DNA of 64,000 nt from Alphaproteobacteria bacterium (GTDB lineage Bacteria > Pseudomonadota > Alphaproteobacteria > CACIAM-22H2), in NCBI GenBank assembly GCA_016793165.1, contig JAEULA010000034.1:310001-374000 (forward strand), written 5' to 3'. Made by a program: the position numbers and the translations under genes. Within the stretch, counting starts at the first letter, position 1. The number at the start of each line of letters is the position of its first letter. Below are positions 23,701-30,716 of this stretch, piece by piece. Below the pieces are notes generated by a model that worked only from the letters and a program-made list of their open reading frames with translations, ran no database searches and was not told the origin of the DNA.

Positions 23701-26605
23701 TCAGTGGCGCGTCACGGTTCTCGATCACGCCGAGGACGCGCGCCGTCGTCCGGCGCAGCAGCGTGCGGAAGCTCGGGTCGCCGCCGAGATCCTGTCGGAT
23801 CGGGAGCACGTTCAGCAGCAGGCCGATGACGCCGTCGAGATCGCCCCCGGATCGACGCGAGATCGGGGCGCCGACCACGATGTCCGTCGCGCCCGTGAGC
23901 CGGTGCAGGAAGACGTGGATCGCGGCGATCAGCACCCCGAAGAGCGACCCGCCTTCCGCGCGCGCAAGGGCGCGCAGGCGGGCGAGGTCGACGCGCTCGA
24001 GCGCGCGGATGCGACGATCGCCGTCGCCCGTCAGCCGGTGCGGGCGCGGACCGTCGGTCGGCAGTTCGACATCGACCGCGCCGGCAAGCTCCGTGCGCCA
24101 GAACGCGAGCTGCGACCGGAGCCGGTCCGGATCGTCGGCGGCGCGATCCCAGACCGCGAAATCGGCGAACTGGATCCGCGACGGCGCGGGCAGCGGCGGC
24201 TCGCCCTCGACGAAGTGCCGGTAGGCCAGGCCGAGCTCGCGCGCGAAAGTCCGCATGCTGCCGCCGTCGCTGACGACGTGATGCAGCGCGACCACGAGCA
24301 GATGATCGTCCGGCGCGGTCCGCCATGCGCGCGCGCGCAGGAGTGGGCCGATCGCGAGATCGAACGCGCGCGCCGCTTCCTCGGCCACGACGCGTTCGAG
24401 CGCAGCATCGCGCACCGACGCCTCCAGGCCCGACAGGTCGACGACCTCGACCGGCACGGCGAACGGCGCGCCGACGACCTGATGCGGCACGCCATCGCGC
24501 TCGCCGATCGTCGTTCGCAGCGATTCGTGGCGCTGGACAAGGAAGGTGAAGGCGCGGGACAGCGCGGCGACGTCGAGCGGGCCGCGGATGCGGACGACGC
24601 GACTGATCGTATAGGCCGGGCTGCCCACGATCAGGCGGTCATGGGCCCAGATCTGCTCCTGCGCGAAGGACAGCGGCACGTCGGCCGAAGCCGGCCGCGG
24701 CGCCATCGCTCGCGGCTCCGCCCCGGATCGGGGGGGCGGCGCGGGACCGGCCATCGAATGCGCGGCAATCACCGTCGCCATGCGCGCCAGGCTGCGGGCT
24801 TCGCGGAAGATCGACCGCAGCGGCAGCGCGATCCCGAATTCGCGCTCGACCGCCGTGACGAGCTGCGCCGCCGACAGCGAATCGCCGCCGAGCAGGAAGA
24901 AGTCGCGGCCCGGCGGGACCGCGTCGCGCTTCAACACGGATCGCCACAGCGGCTCGAGCCGGCGACGGATCCCGGTCGCCGTCGCATCCGCCGCCTCGCC
25001 GTCGCCCGCCGTCGCGGATTCCGCGGCGAGGAACTGCCGGGCGATGGCCCGGCGATCCACCTTGTGCGTCGCTCCCATGGCGAGGGACGCGACCTGGTGG
25101 ATGCGGCGGGGGATCTTGAAATCCGCGAGCGATGCGGCCGCGAACGCGATCAGGTCGTCCTCGTCGACGGCCGCCCCCTCGCGAAGGACCACCGCCGCCG
25201 CGACATCCTCGCCCAGGCGCGGATGGGGGATCGCGAAGGCGCAGGCGGAGTGGACCGCGGGATGTCTCGCCAGCGCCGCCTCGATCTCGGAGGGGCTCAC
25301 CTTCTCGCCGCCGCGATTGATCATCTCCTTGAGCCGGCCCGTGATCGACAGATAGCCCTCGTCATCGACACGGCCCAGATCGCCCGTGCGGAACCAGCCG
25401 TCGCGGAATGCGGCCTGCGTCGCCGCCGGATCGTCGAGATAGCCGTCGCACAGGGTCGGGCCGCGAACCGTCACCTCGCCTTCCTCTCCGGCGGCGAGCG
25501 GGGAGAAGTCTTCCGGCGACCGGATGACGATCTCGTACCCTTCCGCCAGGCCGACGGTGCCCGGCTTGCGGCGTCCGGGCGGCAGCGGGTTGACCGCGAC
25601 GTTGCCCGTCTCGGTCTGGCCGTAGCGCTCGATCACGACGGTTCCGAGCGCGGCCTCGAGCCCGAACATCACGTCGAGCGGCAGCTTGCCCGAACCGGAG
25701 CGGATGAAGCGCAGATGCACGCCCGCCGCCGCCGTCGGGTCGTCGCGCAGGAGATCCAGCACCGTCTTGTGGATCGCGTAGCTCGCCGAGTACCAGGTGA
25801 TCGCGTGATCGCGCAGCTGCGTGAAGAATTCGGCGGAGGCGAAGCCGGGCACGCAGACGATGGTGCTGCCCGCGACCAGCGGATTCAGCAGGGCGGCCCG
25901 CATGCCGTGGCCGTGGAAGAGCGGCATGACGTGGAGCGAACGATCGCCCGGCGCCAGCCGGAAGCTGCGTCGCATGTCGCGCGCCGACAGCAGCAGGTGG
26001 CGCATGCGATGCGCGATGAGCTTTTGCTGCGCCGTGGTGCCCGAGGTATGCCCGAGCATCGCGACGTCGTCGCCGCCGTTGCGCGACGTGTCGCGGCACG
26101 CGGCCTCGATGTCCGGCGTGAGGACGAAGTCGCCGATCGGGCGCGCCGGGTCGATGACGAGTTCGAAGACCGGGATCGCGCGCGCCGCGGCGGCGGCACG
26201 GATCTGCGACGGCTGGTCGGCCGGCACGATCACCGCGCGCGGCCGGATGCGACCGAGATACCGTGCGTACTCCTCGGCGGCATAGGCCGGGTTCAGCGGC
26301 ACGGCGATCGCGGCGTCGGCGGTGGCGACGCACCACAGTGCCGCGTCGGCGCCGCTGCCCGCGGCGATGACGACGACGTCGCCGCGGCCGATGCCGCGGC
26401 GGTTCAACGCCGCCTTGATCGCCGCCAGGGCCGCCGGCATGTCCGCGAAGCGCAGCGGAATCCGACCCGGCGCCGCGAGCGCCTCGACCTGGCCATGCCG
26501 GCTGGCCAGGACGTCGAGGACCGGCGCCAGCGCGCCGAGCGACAGCACGGCGTCAAGGGCGTCGGTCGCCGCGGGGGCGCCCATGGTCGTCTGCAGGTCG
26601 GTCAT
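20705..26605 (-). CDS. Non-ribosomal peptide synthetase, A-T-C-A-T-TE
   Basis: A 1966-residue assembly line. (1) An acyl/aryl-AMP ligase domain, residues about 1-520: HTSGTTAQQK near 184, PLFHGHGM, YGQTETG, GRLKEMINRGGEKVSP near 428. (2) Carrier domain with GGDSL Ser near 574. (3) Condensation domain, HHVVSDG near 774, intact. (4) Adenylation domain with YTSGSTGAPKG near 1246, GYGPTETTT near 1386, SGDLVRW and GRVDRQVKLRGFRIEPGEIE. (5) Carrier domain with GGHSL near 1640. (6) Thioesterase with GVCIGG near 1772. The first domain looks more like a CoA-ligase than an amino-acid activator, so the likely product is an acyl-amino-acid. Residues lining the second A pocket read D-A-F-W-L-G-G-T-F, which I recall as a valine-type code. 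The ATG at 26605 is preferred over an upstream in-frame start. Confidence 0.95.
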   Translation of the reverse strand: MTDLQTTMGAPAATDALDAVLSLGALAPVLDVLASRHGQVEALAAPGRIPLRFADMPAALAAIKAALNRRGIGRGDVVVIAAGSGADAALWCVATADAAIAVPLNPAYAAEEYARYLGRIRPRAVIVPADQPSQIRAAAAARAIPVFELVIDPARPIGDFVLTPDIEAACRDTSRNGGDDVAMLGHTSGTTAQQKLIAHRMRHLLLSARDMRRSFRLAPGDRSLHVMPLFHGHGMRAALLNPLVAGSTIVCVPGFASAEFFTQLRDHAITWYSASYAIHKTVLDLLRDDPTAAAGVHLRFIRSGSGKLPLDVMFGLEAALGTVVIERYGQTETGNVAVNPLPPGRRKPGTVGLAEGYEIVIRSPEDFSPLAAGEEGEVTVRGPTLCDGYLDDPAATQAAFRDGWFRTGDLGRVDDEGYLSITGRLKEMINRGGEKVSPSEIEAALARHPAVHSACAFAIPHPRLGEDVAAAVVLREGAAVDEDDLIAFAAASLADFKIPRRIHQVASLAMGATHKVDRRAIARQFLAAESATAGDGEAADATATGIRRRLEPLWRSVLKRDAVPPGRDFFLLGGDSLSAAQLVTAVEREFGIALPLRSIFREARSLARMATVIAAHSMAGPAPPPRSGAEPRAMAPRPASADVPLSFAQEQIWAHDRLIVGSPAYTISRVVRIRGPLDVAALSRAFTFLVQRHESLRTTIGERDGVPHQVVGAPFAVPVEVVDLSGLEASVRDAALERVVAEEAARAFDLAIGPLLRARAWRTAPDDHLLVVALHHVVSDGGSMRTFARELGLAYRHFVEGEPPLPAPSRIQFADFAVWDRAADDPDRLRSQLAFWRTELAGAVDVELPTDGPRPHRLTGDGDRRIRALERVDLARLRALARAEGGSLFGVLIAAIHVFLHRLTGATDIVVGAPISRRSGGDLDGVIGLLLNVLPIRQDLGGDPSFRTLLRRTTARVLGVIENRDAPLTRILEEAGVRRSADRHPLFQTVVGLASRDTFELDLPGLATEMIAADDGTSKFDLQMTFVESGDELSLRFHYDSSLFDPRTADRFIDVIERLLESIATTPDLRISMLAAVPEAQRHLLLEAWSGAGTLRPVAGTVAALFSEQARARPDATAIACGETRIAYRALEDWSTRLAHRLRAQGVGDGHIVALAAGRTPVLIAAQLAILKAGAAYLPLDAQLPAARAALIVADAGADLVLAVDEALPALVDSRARVLRLDPLGADLAAEPCTPIASGTGPRSLAYVMYTSGSTGAPKGVAVEQRGVIRLVRDADYARFGPEERVLQLGSIAFDAATFEIWGALLNGGCVVQVATPQPTLREIARIIVDAKVTTAWFTAGLFNELVDHVLDDLAGVGQVLTGGDVVSVAHVRRFRAAHPGCRLLNGYGPTETTTFATTHATGQLRAEDVAIPIGRPIANTCVYVLDAQQSLLPVGAVGELCIGGAGVARGYLGRPDLTAARFVPNPFVPGDVLYRSGDLVRWRADGVLQFLGRVDRQVKLRGFRIEPGEIEVAVCTHRAIRRAAVALRRDARGEARLALYAVAEAGVPAPSAGELADFLRERLPGYMVPAAIVLLPELPLTTQGKVDLDALPAVEFTGAGAHARVAPRDELEARLETIWREVLGVPEIGVDDDFFDLGGHSLIAAKLLARIDPLVDRPLPLATIFDAPTIALFADVIRKAASPERWPTAVPVQRRGGLPPLFAVPGVGGNVVCFATLARRLGEARPLVGMQARGLDGHEAPFDRVEDIAAHYVEQMRAIQPRGPYRILGVCIGGVFAYEMAQQLKRAGEQVALLAMLDPAFHHVRAASAPLRRTGYRIRRALGVAAFSAGRLRLYARDIARLPVSQWGGFLRRKVAVVRRAAAPRRLPNDVRREMAQQQVIAAHRAALEAYRPRPIAGDFVVFRSDDWENRKGRMSIDWRGITGRDVEFERVPGKDAGQALYDPNAPELVRRLQDHLRRIDGEPG

Positions 26606-26850
26606 GATGCTCGCGAGGCCTTGCCCACGGTGACGCAGATCGCCACGCGCCACCACCTGCAATACGGGTTAGCCCGATTGCGGCGCGTCGCGGCGGCGCG
26701 CTCGGCGGATCGGGTGGCGCACCCGGTCGGGCAGCGGCCGCCGCCGTCCTCGATTAACCGTACCCGGGCCCCGCGGCGCGGCGCACGGACGGGACGGCCT
26801 ACGACATCAGCATGCTTGCGCCGACGCGACCGTTCGCGCCAAGTCGACGC
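26606..26850. promoter_or_regulatory. Divergent NRPS/TTT-transporter intergenic region
   Basis: About 245 bases between two genes read in opposite directions. It holds a few AT-richer patches (for example GATTAACCGTACC near 26752-26764) but no clear -10/-35 pair or operator palindrome. It must carry both promoters. Confidence 0.4.
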
Positions 26851-27942
26851 ATGAGCGACGGAGAAGCACAGGATCCGCGACCGCCCGTCCGCCGGCCCGA
26901 ACGCATCGGGCTCGGGCGCCGGGCCCTCGGCCTCGGAGCGCTCGCGGCCGCGGGCGGCCTCATGCTCGGCTCTCGCGCGTCGGCCGCCCTGCCCGACGAC
27001 ATCCGCATCCTCGTCGGCACGCCGCTCGGCTCGCCCTACGACCGGCATGCGCGGCTCCTCGCCCGGCATCTGCCGCGGCTGCATTCCGGGATGCGGATCA
27101 CGGTCGAGACGATCCCGCGCGCCGGCGGCAAGCTCGCCGCCAAGCTCGTCCATGAGTCGGCGGGCGACGGCCGCACGATCGCGATGCTGCCCTCGGGACT
27201 GATCTTCGCGGAGATCCTCGGCGAGGAGGGCGTCGCGTTCTCGCTGCCCCGCCTGCAATGGATCGGCAGCCTCGACGCCGAGCCCCGCGTGCTCGTCCTG
27301 TCGCGCCGGCTCGGGATCGACTCGTTCGACGCCCTGCGGCGTCATGCCGGACCGATCTCGCTCGCCGCGGTCTCGACGGCCTCCGCGAGCTGGTACGAGC
27401 CGCTGCTCCTCAACCGCATCCTCGGCATCCGCCTGAAGCCGGTGCCCGGCTATTCCTCCGTGATGCGGAGCGGTGCTCTCATGTCGGGCGAGGTCGGCGC
27501 CGCGATCGGCAGCCTTGAGACCTTCACCGCGCTGCTCGCCGAGGGCCACGTGAACGTGGTCCTGCGGCTCAACGACCTGCCGCTGCCCGGCATCGCCGCG
27601 CCGCCGCCCGCGCTGGTCGCCAGCGAAGCCGCGGCGGCGCATCCCGAGTTGATGCGGCTGCTCGACGCGCATTTCCGCTTCGGTCGCGCGATGTGCCTCG
27701 GGCCGCGCACGCCGTCCGCCATGACCCTCGCCTGGCGCGCCGCCATCGACGAGCTGGTGCGCGACGCGACCTATCGCGGCGAGATCGACGCCGCGCGGCT
27801 CACGCTCCTGCCGCTGCCCGGCGCGGCGCTCGAGACCTCGATCGCCGCGGTCTTCGAGTCCGCGGCCGCGATCCGCGGCGCCCTCGATGCCGCGCTCGCC
27901 TGCGGCATGACGATCGCCGACAACGGTCCGCCCGGCTGCTGA
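26851..27942 (+). CDS. Tripartite tricarboxylate transporter binding protein (TctC/Bug family)
   Basis: A 363-residue periplasmic binding protein from the ATG at 26851; an in-frame ATG at 26812 is also possible. The N-terminus has a twin-arginine-like signal: GLGRRALGLGALAAAGGLMLGSRASA. Family features follow: IRILVGTPLGSPYDRHARLLARHLPR, a GGKLAAKLVHESAGDGRTI segment, and a C-terminal domain ending near 27900. It is 31 bases upstream of the TctA-like permease, so the two form one TTT uptake system. Bug proteins bind small carboxylates; the ligand here is unknown. Confidence 0.88.
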   Translation: MSDGEAQDPRPPVRRPERIGLGRRALGLGALAAAGGLMLGSRASAALPDDIRILVGTPLGSPYDRHARLLARHLPRLHSGMRITVETIPRAGGKLAAKLVHESAGDGRTIAMLPSGLIFAEILGEEGVAFSLPRLQWIGSLDAEPRVLVLSRRLGIDSFDALRRHAGPISLAAVSTASASWYEPLLLNRILGIRLKPVPGYSSVMRSGALMSGEVGAAIGSLETFTALLAEGHVNVVLRLNDLPLPGIAAPPPALVASEAAAAHPELMRLLDAHFRFGRAMCLGPRTPSAMTLAWRAAIDELVRDATYRGEIDAARLTLLPLPGAALETSIAAVFESAAAIRGALDAALACGMTIADNGPPGC

Positions 27943-27973
27943 TCCGCGCGCGGCCGCTCTTCACGCGAGACCG

Positions 27974-29893
27974 ATGCTCGACGGCGCCCTCCTGCTCCTC
28001 GGAAATCCCGCCGCGCTGTGGATGCTGCTGGCCGGGACGCTCGTCGGGCTGGTGTTCGGCGTTCTCCCGGGGATCAGCGGCCGCACCGGCCTGATCGTCG
28101 TCGCGCCGCTGATGATCGGGATGGATCCGCTCCTCGGTACGGTGTTCCTTCTCGCGCTGCACTCGATCGTCCACACCTCGGGCTCGATCCCGGCCATCCT
28201 CGTCGGGATCCCGACCTCGTCGGCCGAGGCCGCGACGGTCCTCGACGGCTACGCGCTGACGCGGCGCAATCGCGCCGATCTCGCGCTCGGCGTCAGCCTC
28301 GCGGCCTCGGCACTCGGCGGCTGCCTCGGCGCTGCGGCGCTCGTCGCGATGATCCATGTCTTCCGTCCGATCATCGCCGCCATCGGCCAGCCCGAGGTGC
28401 TGGTCCTCTCGCTGACCGGCCTCGCGATGATCGCCTCGCTCTCCGGGACCCGCGTCGCGGCAGGCGTCGCGGCCGCGGCGCTGGGCGTCCTCGCGGGCTG
28501 CGTCGGACTCGACCCGGCGTCCGGCACGCCGCGCTTCGTGCTGGGCATGCTCGAGCTGTGGGACGGGCTCGACATCCCGGCGGTCGTCACGGGGCTCTTC
28601 GTGATCCCGGAGCTCCTGGCGCCCTCCGGCGGTGCCGCGGCATCGCGCGGCGCGGTACCGCTGCGGCGGATGCGGATGCGCGGCGTCGTGCTCGGCATGG
28701 CCGCGGTCACCCGGCGCTGGGCGCTGCTGCTTCGGACCAGCCTGATCGGCATCGTCGTCGGCCTCGTACCCGGCATGGGTGCCGCGATCGCCGTCTGGCT
28801 CGCCTACGGACATGCCGTGCAAACCTCGCCGTCGCGCGTGCCCTATGGCCGCGGTGCGCTGGCCGGCGTCCTGGCGCCCGAAGCCGCGAACAACTCGAAG
28901 GAGGGCGGCGCCCTGGCGCCGACGCTGTTCCTCGGCATTCCCGGCAGCTCGAGCATGGCGATCATGATCGCCGCCTTCGCCGGCATGGGGATCCGGCCCG
29001 GCAGTCATTTCCTCCAGACGCAGGCGCCGTTCACCCACGCGCTCGCGCTGACGATCGTGATCGCCAATCTGGTCGCGGTCCCGATCTGCCTCGCGGGCGC
29101 CCCGCTGCTCGCCTGGATCGCGCTGCGCGCCCGACGCGCGATCCCGATCCTCGCGGTCTGCGCCGCGGTGGCGAGCGCCGTGTACGCCTCGCCCTTCGTG
29201 AGCACGCTGCTGCAGCTCGCCGCCTTCGGCGCGCTGGGCTGCGCGATGCGGCAGGCGGGCTGGCCGCGGCCGCCGCTGGTGCTGGGCTTCGTCGTCGGCC
29301 CGGTGGCGGAGGGCGCCTTGATGAAGACGACCGCGCTCTACGGGTTCGACGCACTGCTGCGGCCGGGCGTCGTGATCGGCGTCCTCTGCATCGTCGCGGC
29401 CCTGGCCTATGGCTGGCGCCGCCAGGCGGCCGCGGCCGCGACCGATCCCGCGGAACGCCGCTGGGATCTCGGCCTCGGCCTGGTCGTCGCCGCGATCGGC
29501 ATCGGCGCCTTCGCCGTCGCACGCGGCCTGCCGGCGATTGCCGCCACGCTGCCGCTCGCCGCGGCGAGCGTGCTGACCGCGGTCGCGGTCCTCGATCTGC
29601 TGCGCCTCTCGCATCGCGCCCGTGCGCCGACGGGCGGGACGCCGCCACCGACGCACGGCGCCGTCGCCGTGATGTCGACCTGCGGCGCGCTGCTGCTCGT
29701 CGCTGCGGTCGCGGGCCTTCCCCTCGCCTGCGGCGCCACCACCCTCGCCTGGCTATGGACGCGCGAGCGTCTCGGGCATTGGCAGGCCGTCGCGATCGCC
29801 GGCGCGACCGCCACCGTCATGTTCCTGTGCCTGAAGCTCGCCGACACCCGGCCGCCGCTGATCTGGGGATGGCTGTTCGCGAGGAGCACTTGA
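27974..29893 (+). CDS. TTT-family permease, TctA with fused TctB-like tail
   Basis: A 639-residue membrane protein. Residues 1 to about 490 are TctA: GTLVGLVFGVLPGISGRTGL near the N-terminus, the ILVGIPTSSAEAATVLDG loop, then LVPGMGAAIAVWLAYG and APEAANNSKEGGALAPTLFLGIPGSSSMA, the paired motifs of the family. TctA alone is usually about 500 residues. The additional 150 residues (about 490-639) contain four hydrophobic helices in the style of the small subunit TctB, and no separate tctB gene is present. It therefore seems to be a TctA-TctB fusion working with the TctC-like protein upstream. Confidence 0.9.
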   Translation: MLDGALLLLGNPAALWMLLAGTLVGLVFGVLPGISGRTGLIVVAPLMIGMDPLLGTVFLLALHSIVHTSGSIPAILVGIPTSSAEAATVLDGYALTRRNRADLALGVSLAASALGGCLGAAALVAMIHVFRPIIAAIGQPEVLVLSLTGLAMIASLSGTRVAAGVAAAALGVLAGCVGLDPASGTPRFVLGMLELWDGLDIPAVVTGLFVIPELLAPSGGAAASRGAVPLRRMRMRGVVLGMAAVTRRWALLLRTSLIGIVVGLVPGMGAAIAVWLAYGHAVQTSPSRVPYGRGALAGVLAPEAANNSKEGGALAPTLFLGIPGSSSMAIMIAAFAGMGIRPGSHFLQTQAPFTHALALTIVIANLVAVPICLAGAPLLAWIALRARRAIPILAVCAAVASAVYASPFVSTLLQLAAFGALGCAMRQAGWPRPPLVLGFVVGPVAEGALMKTTALYGFDALLRPGVVIGVLCIVAALAYGWRRQAAAAATDPAERRWDLGLGLVVAAIGIGAFAVARGLPAIAATLPLAAASVLTAVAVLDLLRLSHRARAPTGGTPPPTHGAVAVMSTCGALLLVAAVAGLPLACGATTLAWLWTRERLGHWQAVAIAGATATVMFLCLKLADTRPPLIWGWLFARST

Positions 29894-29921
29894 CCCCGAC
29901 CCGACGGCACGCGCCGCCGCG

Positions 29922-30566
29922 TCACCCCGGCAGCGCGAGCTCCTCGCGGGCGAAGACGCGCTGCACGGCGGGGCGCTGCGCCATGCGGCGGGCGTGCGCC
30001 GTCCAGTTCGGATAGTCCTTCGCCATGTCGAAGCCGAGCACCGGGCCGCGGCCCCAGGTCCAGAACACGAGCAGGTAGGGATCGGCGACGCTGTAGCGCT
30101 CGCCGATCGCCCAGGTCCGGCCCTTCAGCCGCGCATCGACATCGGCCCACAGCTGGCGGCAGACCTCCTTGCCCTTGCGCTGCACCTCCGCCTTCGCGGT
30201 CTCGTCGTCGGCATAGCGTTCCGAGCGCCGGACATGGGCGTAGTGGACATGGATGGTGTTCGACAGCCAGGCGCACCATTCGAGGCAGGCGGCCTCGGCC
30301 CAGATGTCGTCGTCGGGCCACAGGCGCGCGGCCGGGAAGCGACGCGCGATGGCGCGCAGAATGGCCGGGTTCTCGGTCACCACATGGTCGTCCTCGGCCA
30401 GCACCGGGACGCGCCCTTTCGGATTGATCGCCAGGTAGGCCGGCGTCTTCTGCTCGCCGCTGGCCAGCGCGACCTTGACGCGTTCATAGGCAGCGCCGGT
30501 CTCCTCGAGCGCGATGTGCGGCGCGAGCGAGCAGGAGCCGGGCGAATAGAAGAGCTTGAGCGTCAT
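29922..30566 (-). CDS. Glutathione S-transferase, beta-like
   Basis: A 214-residue cytosolic enzyme. The N-terminal thioredoxin-like domain reads LKLFYSPGSCSLAPHIALEETG, with the Cys of the bacterial beta class at about residue 12. INPKGRVPVL (cis-Pro) and VVTENPAIL (glutathione gamma-glutamyl contact) follow. The all-helical C-terminal domain occupies residues about 88-214. It diverges from a fused hydantoinase gene across a 150-base region containing a large inverted repeat. Confidence 0.93.
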   Translation of the reverse strand: MTLKLFYSPGSCSLAPHIALEETGAAYERVKVALASGEQKTPAYLAINPKGRVPVLAEDDHVVTENPAILRAIARRFPAARLWPDDDIWAEAACLEWCAWLSNTIHVHYAHVRRSERYADDETAKAEVQRKGKEVCRQLWADVDARLKGRTWAIGERYSVADPYLLVFWTWGRGPVLGFDMAKDYPNWTAHARRMAQRPAVQRVFAREELALPG

Positions 30567-30615
30567 GGCGGCCTCGTCGGTTTGGCTATCGATGGCTACA
30601 CCATCCCCCGCGCTC

Positions 30616-30666
30616 GATCGACTCCCCCGTGCGGACCCGCCGGCGAGGTCCGCCAGGGGGTCGATC
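30616..30666. repeat. Nested inverted repeat between GST and hydantoinase genes
   Basis: The outer arms 30616-30628 and 30656-30666 pair over about 11 bases with one bulge group (GATCGACTCCCCC against GGGGGTCGATC). Inside them 30631-30637 (GCGGACC) pairs perfectly with 30647-30653 (GGTCCGC) around a nine-base loop. The whole element lies 51-101 bases upstream of the hydantoinase start. It could be a dyad operator for the divergent pair or a stable leader hairpin. Confidence 0.7.
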
Positions 30667-30716
30667 CCCCGCCGGCCCTCGTGTAAGGATCGTCCATCCC
30701 ATCACCGAGGTCCTAC

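Noticed and set aside
20021..26854. 2277-codon open frame antisense to the NRPS
   Set aside because: The minus strand carries all NRPS motifs in order; the plus-strand translation is low-complexity Arg/Ala/Asp.
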